Of a DNA stretch of 6,960 nt, positions 1 to 4,523 are shown piece after piece. The stretch is taken from positions 1 through 6,960 of the forward strand of contig PULL01000273.1 in NCBI GenBank assembly GCA_003550945.1. The letters run 5' to 3'. The notes beneath the pieces were generated by a model. That model was given only the letters and a program-made list of their open reading frames with translations, did not search any database and had not been told where the DNA came from. The first letter of the stretch is position 1, and each line of letters opens with the position of its first letter. The DNA comes from Thioalkalivibrio sp. GTDB taxonomy: Bacteria > Pseudomonadota > Gammaproteobacteria > Ectothiorhodospirales > Ectothiorhodospiraceae. The position numbers were made by a program, and so were the translations under genes.

Positions 1-624
1 CTGAGCGAATCCGGGCTGCGGGCGATGCGCGACCCCACGGTGCACATGTCCGGCAGCGCGTTCGGCGATGCGCTGGGCATTGGCTGGATCCTGAGCGACA
101 TGGGCGGCGCGTGGCTGGTGGGCCATGACGGCAGCACGAATGGCCAGGAGGCAAGTTTGTCGTTCCTTCCGGAACAGGACTGGACCCTGGTGCTGATGAC
201 CAATTCGAGTCCGGGAGGGCTCGCATTAAACCGGATCGCGCGGCGACGGGTGTTGGCCGCCTGCACCGGGATCGTGGAGGAGGATCCTCAGCCTGTGTCG
301 ATGGCGCCCGAGATCCTGGGCGTTTATGCGGGCGAGTACCACGCCCGTGGCATGCGTTGCCAGGTAGCCGTCGATCAGGGCGGAGCCCTCCTGTTCACGC
401 TGCACAACGACCCGGAAATGCTCGCAATGATGTCCGAGAATGGCGAAGTGCCGCCATCGCAGCCCACGACGCTGCATGCGGGACTGGTCGGCGGCCACCC
501 TGATCGGTACGTGTTCGCGGATGGTCCCGTGCAGGGCCTCACCGGAACCTTTATTCGTGATGGTGATGGCCGTGTGCGGGCGCTGCATCTGTTCGGGCGG
601 CGGCTGCCGCGTCTGGGCGAGTGA
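1..624 (+). CDS. Serine hydrolase, beta-lactamase/CubicO family, C-terminal part (5' truncated)
   Basis: The reading frame is open from the first base and stops at TGA 622-624, so 207 residues of the C-terminal part are visible. Residues 15-85 resemble the end of a class C beta-lactamase/CubicO-type domain: a GIGW segment, then HDGSTNG at residues 42-48, the position where these enzymes carry the KTG-like box (often HxGxxxG), and then a strand ending in LMTNSSPGG. From about residue 95 the sequence (YAGEYHARGM..., GALLFTLHND, GHPDRYVFAD, LTGTFIRDGDGRV) fits the small beta-rich C-terminal domain often fused to such hydrolases. The nucleophile motif SxxK and the YxN motif lie upstream of the window, so activity cannot be judged. 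Such proteins hydrolyse esters, amides or D-amino-acid peptides, usually in the envelope; the substrate cannot be read here. A methionine codon at 25 is internal and is not the start. The family call is fairly safe, the function is not. Confidence 0.8.
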   Translation: MSESGLRAMRDPTVHMSGSAFGDALGIGWILSDMGGAWLVGHDGSTNGQEASLSFLPEQDWTLVLMTNSSPGGLALNRIARRRVLAACTGIVEEDPQPVSMAPEILGVYAGEYHARGMRCQVAVDQGGALLFTLHNDPEMLAMMSENGEVPPSQPTTLHAGLVGGHPDRYVFADGPVQGLTGTFIRDGDGRVRALHLFGRRLPRLGE

Positions 625-774
625 TTGCCACTGCAATCTGGCGCAATTCGCCTCACAGAGACGCCCGAGCCAATCCGATCCGTATCCGCGAGAATCCGGC
701 CGGCCAGCTTCGGGTCAGACACGGTCGCGTGAAGGGTTCCAGCCTGCCATCACCTCCGGCGAATGGCCGGAAGC

Positions 775-788
775 TGACAAAGTTGTAA
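775..788 (+). promoter_or_regulatory. Candidate CusR/CopR-type copper-response operator
   Basis: TGACAA-AG-TTGTAA is an inverted repeat (5 of 6 positions symmetric) that closely resembles the box bound by OmpR-type regulators of copper two-component systems such as CusR, PcoR and CopR (TGACAA-N2-TTGTCA, or variants with TTGTAATG). It continues as TTGTAATG to base 790. It lies about 160 bases before a gene for a histidine-rich exported DUF305 protein, a family repeatedly found in copper loci. That context makes copper control plausible. No clear -10 element was found at the expected distance, and no regulator gene lies in the window. Confidence 0.45.
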
Positions 789-919
789 TGTTCAGGTCAC
801 GTTGATGTTCATTCTGCAGGAGCATGCTGGAGGCTCGGTGAAGCCGGCTTGCCGGGTGTCCGCTACGCTTCGTAATGGCAGCGTGGCAGGCGGTGGGCAC
901 AACCGCCGTTGAACATTAC
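785..919. repeat. 10-bp inverted repeat upstream of the DUF305 gene
   Basis: GTAATGTTCA at 785-794 is exactly the reverse complement of TGAACATTAC at 910-919. The left arm overlaps the right half of the CusR/CopR-like box; the right arm ends 13 bases before the AGGAGG site. The core GTAATG occurs again at 872-877. The 115-base separation is too long for a simple hairpin but would suit paired operators. Confidence 0.45.
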
Positions 920-931
920 GCAGAACACAGC

Positions 932-937
932 AGGAGG
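932..937 (+). promoter_or_regulatory. Ribosome-binding site fixing the DUF305 start
   Basis: AGGAGG, 9 bases before ATG 947. It supports this start over the in-frame ATG at 875, which has no comparable site and would put 24 charged and polar residues before the signal peptide. Confidence 0.85.
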
Positions 938-946
938 AATAGAGCA

Positions 947-1387
947 ATGAACCAAGCCACCTTGAGATTGGTCGCCACGGCGGCGATTCTTGCACTGGGT
1001 ACCGGTGGAGCCGCCCTCGCGTCCGACCACCGTCACGGCCATGCACACGGCCATGCACACGATCACGCCCACGATCACGCCCACGATCACGCCCACGAGC
1101 AACACCACGCGCACGCGGCCGACGAGCCCGCCTCGACGCGGGCATTTCGCGAGGTGAACGACCGGATGCATGCGGAAATGAACATCGACTTCACCGGCGA
1201 TGCCGACGTCGATTTCGTGAAGGGCATGATTCCTCATCACGTCGGCGCGATCGAGATGGCGCGTGTGGTGCTGGAATACGGCGAGGATCCCGAAATCCGG
1301 GCGCTGGCCGAGGAGATCATCACCGCGCAGGAAGCGGAGATCGAGCAGATGCGCGCCTGGCTGGCCGAGCGCGGGCACAGCCAATAG
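947..1387 (+). CDS. Exported DUF305 protein with histidine-rich N-terminus
   Basis: The protein has 146 residues. Residues 1-25 form a Sec signal peptide (MNQATLRLV, a hydrophobic core, then ALA before Ser26), so it should act in the periplasm or outside the cell. Residues 27-56 form a histidine tract (HRHGHAHGHAHDHAH...) with alternating His, a typical Zn/Cu/Ni-binding composition. Residues 70-140 are a DUF305 helical domain: MIPHHVGAIEMA at 94-105, DPEIRALAEEII at 114-125, then a Q-E-A-E-I-E-Q-M-R-A-W-L motif at 128-139. DUF305 proteins such as CopM are small ferritin-like helical proteins that bind copper through Met and His residues, and are often copper-induced. Periplasmic copper or other metal binding is therefore the likely role, and the His tract suggests extra storage or chelation. 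The gene is monocistronic, with a CusR/CopR-like box upstream and a convergent neighbour downstream. Family assignment is firm; the metal is inferred. Confidence 0.88.
   Translation: MNQATLRLVATAAILALGTGGAALASDHRHGHAHGHAHDHAHDHAHDHAHEQHHAHAADEPASTRAFREVNDRMHAEMNIDFTGDADVDFVKGMIPHHVGAIEMARVVLEYGEDPEIRALAEEIITAQEAEIEQMRAWLAERGHSQ
1037..1096 (+). repeat. Five 12-bp tandem units encoding the His tract
   Basis: Two copies of GGCCATGCACAC (1037-1060) are followed by three identical copies of GATCACGCCCAC (1061-1096). All are in frame and encode residues 31-50 as GHAH, GHAH, DHAH, DHAH, DHAH. Within each set the units are identical even at third codon positions, which points to recent duplication rather than selection on the protein alone. 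Gain or loss of a unit keeps the frame, so tract length could vary between strains. Confidence 0.9.
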
Positions 1388-1388
1388 C

Positions 1389-1423
1389 GACACCATGCGC
1401 GGGGCCCCGGGCGCTTCGGTGTC
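1389..1423. terminator. Possible bidirectional terminator between convergent genes
   Basis: GACACC (1389-1394) pairs with GGTGTC (1418-1423). Inside it GCGC (1397-1400) pairs with GCGC (1411-1414), around a self-complementary GGGGCCCC core. It lies 2 bases after the DUF305 stop and 22 bases past the stop of the convergent hydrolase gene. There is no clear T-run on either side, so intrinsic termination is only possible, not shown. Confidence 0.35.
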
Positions 1424-1444
1424 CTTTGCGTCGCGTGCCGCTTT

Positions 1445-2413
1445 TCAGAACATCGCTTCCTCCACCTGAAGATAGGTGCGTGATACCGACTCGCCCAGGC
1501 GCTCGTCCAGATTTACGTAGCGTTGTTCGATACCGTGCTCCTGCAGCGCTGCACGGATGCGGGGCGTGATTTCGAAGTCCATCAAGCCCTGCTCGTAGCC
1601 TTCTTCGGTCAGGTTCCAGAGGGTGTCGAAATACACCTTCTGGATCTCGATGTCCTCGCGAGTGCCCACTTCCCCGTGTCCAGGGATCACGATCCCCGGA
1701 TCCAGCGCGAGCAGCACCTCGTGCGCGTCGAGCCAGTGGCGGATGTTCGCGTCGAAGGTGCCGGGTGCGGTGCCCACGTACACGACATCGCCCGCCAGCA
1801 GCACGCGCTGGGACGGGAGCCAGGCGACGAGGTCTTCGCGGGAGTGCGCGTGCCCGAGCGGAATCAGCTCCACCTCGGTCCCCCCGAAGGACTCGAGGGT
1901 CCGTTCATCAACCGTCCGGTTCGGAACGACCACGCGCGGCTCGCCTGTGGCGCCATCCGTCATCTGGTTGAACATACTGATCCAGCGTGCGTGCTCGTCG
2001 CGGATTTCTTCACGGGTCGCAGAGGTCGCGATCACCTCGGTCTCGGCATTTGCCAGTGAGGCGTTGCCCATCCAGTGGTCTCCGTGCGGGTGACTGTTGA
2101 CGATCCAGCGCACCGGCTGGTCGGTGACCTGGCCAATTACGTCAGCAATCGCAGCGCCGATGGACTCGGAGGAGCCGGTATCGAACACCAGCACCCCTTC
2201 TTCGGTTACCACGAACGCGGCGTTGGAGTTCCAACCGCGGTTCTCCGGATCGGGGAACCCGCGGGCGGGTGAAACGACCGCCCAGACATTCTCCGCGACC
2301 AATTCTGCTTCGAGCGGGAAATCGGGATGGTTCGAACGCACTGGCTCGGCGGCCGTGGCCGTGCCGACAACGAGCCCTGCCGCCAACCATGTACTCGCAA
2401 GCAACCGAATCAT
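1445..2413 (-). CDS. Exported MBL-fold metallo-hydrolase
   Basis: The protein has 322 residues. A signal peptide (MIRLLASTWLAAGLVVGTATA, cut near residues 21-22) sends it to the periplasm. The metallo-beta-lactamase fold is complete: FDTGSS at 78-83, the HxHxDH zinc motif as HPHGDH at 108-113, the third His as H190 in LGHAHSREDLVAWLP, Asp209 in LLAGDVVY as bridging ligand, and His246 in IPGHGE. The motif order and the AWLP after H190 recall the B1-like group and the SoxH/quinoprotein-relay MBL proteins. The bridging residue is Asp rather than the Cys of B1 beta-lactamases, so beta-lactam hydrolysis is unlikely. The substrate is not known. The start is ATG 2413, with GGAGG 5 bases upstream. 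The frame stays open for 100 codons further upstream, but that part is low-complexity, has no ribosome site and would bury the signal peptide. The gene is convergent with the DUF305 gene. Confidence 0.88.
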   Translation of the reverse strand: MIRLLASTWLAAGLVVGTATAAEPVRSNHPDFPLEAELVAENVWAVVSPARGFPDPENRGWNSNAAFVVTEEGVLVFDTGSSESIGAAIADVIGQVTDQPVRWIVNSHPHGDHWMGNASLANAETEVIATSATREEIRDEHARWISMFNQMTDGATGEPRVVVPNRTVDERTLESFGGTEVELIPLGHAHSREDLVAWLPSQRVLLAGDVVYVGTAPGTFDANIRHWLDAHEVLLALDPGIVIPGHGEVGTREDIEIQKVYFDTLWNLTEEGYEQGLMDFEITPRIRAALQEHGIEQRYVNLDERLGESVSRTYLQVEEAMF

Positions 2414-2418
2414 ACTGG

Positions 2419-2423
2419 CCTCC
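2419..2423 (-). promoter_or_regulatory. Ribosome-binding site fixing the MBL hydrolase start
   Basis: On the minus strand GGAGG precedes ATG 2413 by 5 bases (CCAGT). The in-frame ATG at 2440 has an A-rich leader without such a site, and only the 2413 start places the signal peptide at the N-terminus. Confidence 0.75.
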
Positions 2424-2626
2424 AATCGATGGGTTTGCATTTTCTGTTTTGATCTGGGCGCTGCTGGGCGAGGTCGAAACCTTGCTCCAACCTGGACAAT
2501 GACGCCGCCACGCACGCTCCGATTCCCCATGGACTCGGCATGTGGACTCCGACGGCTGCTCAGCAGGCGCATGTGTGGTCGTCCGTAAGCCGCCCTGAAC
2601 CATGACAATCCGCCTCCGGAGAAACC

Positions 2627-2655
2627 GGTGGGGCTCACCCGGCGATGTCCCCACC
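2627..2655 (-). terminator. Stem-loop downstream of the fluoride operon, weak terminator candidate
   Basis: GGTGGGG (2627-2633) and CCCCACC (2649-2655) form a perfect 7-bp stem with a 15-base loop. Further possible hairpins flank it: CCGG-AGAAA-CCGG at 2616-2628 and CCCG-GAA-CGGG at 2655-2665. Read on the minus strand, it starts about 105 bases after the DUF190 stop and is followed by only a short T-run (GGTTTC). It may be a terminator or a leader structure for the MBL gene. Confidence 0.3.
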
Positions 2656-2760
2656 CCGGAACGGGTATCTGTGGCTTCGTCGTGATCCATCCCGAGCCGC
2701 CACGACCCAGCAACCCTGCGCTCTACCAGTGAGGGCGTTCACGCGGCCGATGTCGGGTGC

Positions 2761-3096
2761 TCAGCCCGTCTGGCCGTAGCGCAGCACCTGCACCTTCTCC
2801 AGCGTAATCAGGCCGCTGCCCATCATCGCGTCGAGGACCGGCAGGAATGCCTCGATCTTTTCCGCGCTGTCCACGATCTCGATGACCAGCGGCAGATCCT
2901 CCGACAGTTGCAGGATCTTGGTGGTGCGCAGACGGCTGGAGTGGCCGAAGCCCATCGGGCCGCGCAGTACCGTGGCGCCCGCGAGCCCGGACTCTCGCGC
3001 TTGCAGCACGATCGCCTCGTACAACGGCCGGCCGTCGAAGCGGTGGTCCTCGCCAATGAAGATGCGTGCGAGCAGGGCGTCCTTCGGGATTTGCAT
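2761..3096 (-). CDS. DUF190 protein, companion of the CrcB fluoride channels
   Basis: This is a small soluble protein of 111 residues, the normal length for DUF190. Family features are visible: PLYEAIVLQARESGLAGATVLRG running through residues 24-46, the glycine-rich GPMGFG at 46-51, LSEDLPLVIEIVDS at 64-77 and the final strand GLITLEKVQVLRY at 95-107. DUF190 proteins are predicted to have the GlnB-like ferredoxin fold and are often encoded beside crcB, as here. Their exact task in fluoride resistance is not established; a sensory or regulatory role is inference. The start is ATG 3096 with AGGAG 7 bases upstream. Starting further up at 3144 would overlap crcB-2 and add an unrelated tail. It is the last gene of the operon, 10 bases after the crcB-2 stop codon. 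Confidence 0.9.
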   Translation of the reverse strand: MQIPKDALLARIFIGEDHRFDGRPLYEAIVLQARESGLAGATVLRGPMGFGHSSRLRTTKILQLSEDLPLVIEIVDSAEKIEAFLPVLDAMMGSGLITLEKVQVLRYGQTG

Positions 3097-3103
3097 GGGC
3101 GAT

Positions 3104-3108
3104 CTCCT
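3104..3108 (-). promoter_or_regulatory. DUF190 ribosome-binding site overlapping the crcB-2 stop
   Basis: AGGAG on the minus strand begins inside the TAG stop codon (3107-3109) of crcB-2 and lies 7 bases before ATG 3096. A ribosome ending crcB-2 therefore stops on this site, which suggests translational coupling. Confidence 0.75.
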
Positions 3109-3502
3109 AACGGGGCAGGCGGTTGAGACGGGCGGCGAGCGCATGGCCCAGCCAGACGGCGACTAGCGAAGCGATGAGCGAGCCCAGTACATACACCGTG
3201 GCGGCCACCGGGGCGCCGGCCTCGACCAGCGCCAGCGTTTCGAGACTCAGCAACGAGAACGTGGTGTAGCCGCCGAGGAAGCCGGTCATCACCGCCTGGC
3301 GCGCGGTGCCGCCGACGAACCAGCGACCGTCCGGGTCGGTCAGCGTCGCGAACAGGCCGATCAGGAACGAACCGGTCACGTTCACGAAGGCGGTCGCCAG
3401 CGGGTGGGCGAGACCCAGGCCCTGCACGAACGCGAGTGCGACCAGGTAGCGGGTCGTGCCTCCCAGCGCGGTGCCGGCCGCGATCGCGAGATAGACCTTC
3501 AT
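3107..3502 (-). CDS. crcB: Fluoride ion channel CrcB/Fluc, second subunit
   Basis: A 131-residue, four-helix inner-membrane protein of the CrcB/Fluc family, which exports fluoride through antiparallel dimers. Visible family motifs are GGTTRY (residues 14-19), FVNVTGSFLIG (39-49, with pore Asn41) and GFLGGYTTFSLLS (74-86, the M3 break with Thr80/Thr81). The usual pattern is TTFSxFS, with two phenylalanines lining the pore. Here Phe82 is kept, but the second position is Leu85. Positive residues lie at Lys2, Arg60, Arg68 and Arg125/128/131, that is at the N-terminus, loop 2 and the C-tail. This predicts N-in/C-in topology. The start ATG 3502 overlaps the stop of the upstream crcB in ATGA, so translation is probably coupled. 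Start and family are firm; the heterodimer role follows from the pairing. Confidence 0.95.
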   Translation of the reverse strand: MKVYLAIAAGTALGGTTRYLVALAFVQGLGLAHPLATAFVNVTGSFLIGLFATLTDPDGRWFVGGTARQAVMTGFLGGYTTFSLLSLETLALVEAGAPVAATVYVLGSLIASLVAVWLGHALAARLNRLPR

Positions 3503-3888
3503 CCGGTCACCAGCCAAAGGCCGAGCCATGCGGCCGTGAGGCACAGTCCGGCGGACAGGAGCACGTTGCCGGCGGCCGGCAGCCACTGCCGGTTGCGCGC
3601 GAGCTGCAGGGTCTGCAGCGAGAACGACGACACCGTGGTGTAGCTTCCGAGAAAGCCGAGCAGGAGCAGCTGGAGCACGAACACCGGCATCGCGCCAGCC
3701 ATTGCTACGGTGATCCCGAGCAGCAGCCCTGCGGCCAGCGCGCCGCTGACATTCACCACCAGCGTGCCCCACGGAAACGTCTCGCCGACATGCCGGGCCA
3801 CCAGCCCCGATAGCCAGTAGCGCGCCATTCCACCCAGCGCACTGCCGGCCAGCACCCAGGGCCAGGCGTCGGGCCCAAGTCCCGTCAC
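3499..3888 (-). CDS. crcB: Fluoride ion channel CrcB/Fluc, first subunit
   Basis: A 129-residue, four-helix membrane protein and the first gene of the fluoride operon. It has the family motifs ALGGMARYW (17-25), LVVNVSGALAAG (43-54, Asn46) and GFLGSYTTVSSFS (78-90). In the pore motif the first phenylalanine is replaced by Val86 while Phe89 is kept, the mirror image of the change in the downstream copy. The protein has no lysine, and its arginines apart from the conserved Arg23 are Arg32, Arg98 and Arg100 in loops 1 and 3, which predicts N-out/C-out topology. The start is GTG 3888 with a weak AAAGG 9 bases upstream (3898-3902); no earlier in-frame ATG was seen. The gene overlaps the next crcB by 4 bases. 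It probably pairs with the second CrcB as a heterodimer, though homodimers are not excluded. Confidence 0.93.
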   Translation of the reverse strand: MTGLGPDAWPWVLAGSALGGMARYWLSGLVARHVGETFPWGTLVVNVSGALAAGLLLGITVAMAGAMPVFVLQLLLLGFLGSYTTVSSFSLQTLQLARNRQWLPAAGNVLLSAGLCLTAAWLGLWLVTG

Positions 3889-3908
3889 CGGCGCAAGCCT
3901 TTGGCTGG
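3510..3908. repeat. 12-bp inverted repeat with an arm before each crcB start
   Basis: CCAGCCAAAGGC (plus strand 3510-3521) and its exact reverse complement GCCTTTGGCTGG (3897-3908) bracket nearly all of crcB-1. On the transcript one arm ends 8 bases before the GTG of crcB-1 and contains its AAAGG site. The other ends 7 bases before the ATG of crcB-2, within the last codons of crcB-1 (encoding part of GLWLV). The two could pair over 12 bp in the mRNA. Confidence 0.6.
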
Positions 3909-4060
3909 AGTCCGCTGCAAGCTCTGCGAAGGCTGGCGCCGCATCGTCGGGTCCCGCATAGGCCAGCGGCTACGATAAACGTCGAGCCCCGATCCGCCAA
4001 GGGCGAATGCTGAGACTGTCAGATGGGCCGGAGCCTTCGATTGCTCTGCCTGCTACGCGG

Positions 4061-4405
4061 TCATGGTGGGCATTTCTCTGCGAGCGTCTTTACGTGCTCG
4101 GTGAGCCCCACCGCTCGCACAACGTCCAACTCCAGTGCGATTCCAGTGGACAGGCTCTCGTCGAGATACCCGGCACGACTGACTGCGTCCAGTACGGCAT
4201 CGGCGCGACGCTCCTCAACCAGGATCAAGGCCACGGATCGGGGCTCCATGAGTTCCAGGCCAAAGATCCCGAAACGCTGTTGGAGCCCCTGGCCCTGGGC
4301 ATTGATGATGACGGTCGCGCCGGTAGCCCCCGCGGCGCGCGCCTCTTCCACTACGGGATCCAAACGTGCGTCGTCGACGAACACCATGATCAGCCTGAAC
4401 TTCAT
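4061..4405 (-). CDS. PII-like (GlnB-fold) signalling protein, short-loop type
   Basis: A soluble protein of 114 residues. The N-terminal strand MKFRLIMVFV and the helix DPVVEEARAAGATGATVI (16-33) match the PII/GlnB core, and the C-terminal half has SVALILVEERRADAVLDAV (57-75) and STGIALELDVVRAVGL (86-101), equivalent to the TGIAFxxPVxxVxGL of PII-like proteins. The T-loop region (NAQGQGLQQRFGIFGLEL, 35-52) is short and has no tyrosine, so uridylylation as in GlnB is not possible at the usual site. Members of this group are often encoded beside transporters and probably bind nucleotides or another small ligand to tune them. Here the gene is divergent, 118 bases from a P-type cation ATPase, which is the obvious candidate partner. 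The start is ATG 4405 with GGAGG 7 bases upstream; an upstream frame extension to 4678 would overlap the ATPase gene. Confidence 0.85.
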   Translation of the reverse strand: MKFRLIMVFVDDARLDPVVEEARAAGATGATVIINAQGQGLQQRFGIFGLELMEPRSVALILVEERRADAVLDAVSRAGYLDESLSTGIALELDVVRAVGLTEHVKTLAEKCPP

Positions 4406-4523
4406 CTGCCGCCCTCCCGCATGGTTGCCGCCTTGGAAAAATTCTGGTGATACTGCGAATCCGGCAGTCTGACCCATTGGCCCCGGAAAACTGCTCCACC
4501 TCGTGCAGGTGATGGTGAACCCT
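4406..4523. promoter_or_regulatory. Divergent promoter region, PII-like / P-type ATPase
   Basis: These 118 bases separate two divergent genes and must hold both promoters unless transcription enters from further away. For the plus strand TTGCCG (4425-4430), an 18-base gap and GATACT (4449-4454) form a weak sigma-70-like pair. No good pair was found for the minus strand. GGAGG for the PII-like gene lies at 4413-4417 (minus strand). Confidence 0.3.

Larger units (their letters stand above)
625..946. other. Non-coding stretch between the hydrolase and the DUF305 gene
   Basis: No convincing gene lies in these 322 bases. An open frame runs into the DUF305 gene from ATG 875, but the well-placed ribosome-binding site belongs to ATG 947. 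The stretch holds a CusR/CopR-like box (775-788), a direct repeat ATGTTCA (788-794 and 805-811), a 10-bp inverted repeat (785-794 with 910-919), a further GTAATG (872-877) and a 6-bp hairpin (GGCGGT 889-894, loop of 7, ACCGCC 902-907) in the probable leader. I see no clear terminator for the upstream hydrolase gene. Confidence 0.6.
2414..2760. other. Non-coding stretch between the MBL gene and the DUF190 gene
   Basis: These 347 bases lie downstream of the fluoride operon and upstream of the MBL gene, both read on the minus strand. Open frames cross it on both strands but show no family resemblance or ribosome site. The only structure I see is a cluster of short stem-loops at 2616-2665. No convincing -35/-10 pair for the MBL gene was found, so read-through from the fluoride operon cannot be excluded. 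Confidence 0.6.

Noticed and set aside
1037..1096. Regularly spaced short repeats suggestive of a CRISPR array
   Set aside because: The units are contiguous 12-mers without spacers and lie in frame within a coding sequence.
863..1396. A minus-strand frame opposite the DUF305 gene with repeated GVIVGVIV segments
   Set aside because: The repetitive hydrophobic segment is simply the reverse reading of the 12-bp His-tract repeats; the plus-strand protein has signal peptide, ribosome site and DUF305 motifs.
1523..2093. Plus-strand frames of 156 and 178 codons opposite the MBL hydrolase
   Set aside because: The minus strand encodes a complete zinc-binding motif set and a signal peptide, so the plus-strand frames are shadows.
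2641..2700. A GGCGATG sequence resembling the start of a fluoride riboswitch
   Set aside because: It is on the plus strand, downstream of and opposite to the fluoride operon, and the following bases lack the conserved AAC and CTGAT elements.
2414..2713. A 100-residue N-terminal extension of the MBL hydrolase
   Set aside because: It would bury a clear signal peptide, has no ribosome site at its start, and shows low-complexity Arg/Gly/Pro-rich sequence typical of non-coding GC-rich DNA.
4007..4472. Two plus-strand frames of nearly 150 codons opposite the PII-like gene
   Set aside because: The minus-strand PII-like protein has a recognisable core and a good ribosome-binding site; the opposite frames have neither.
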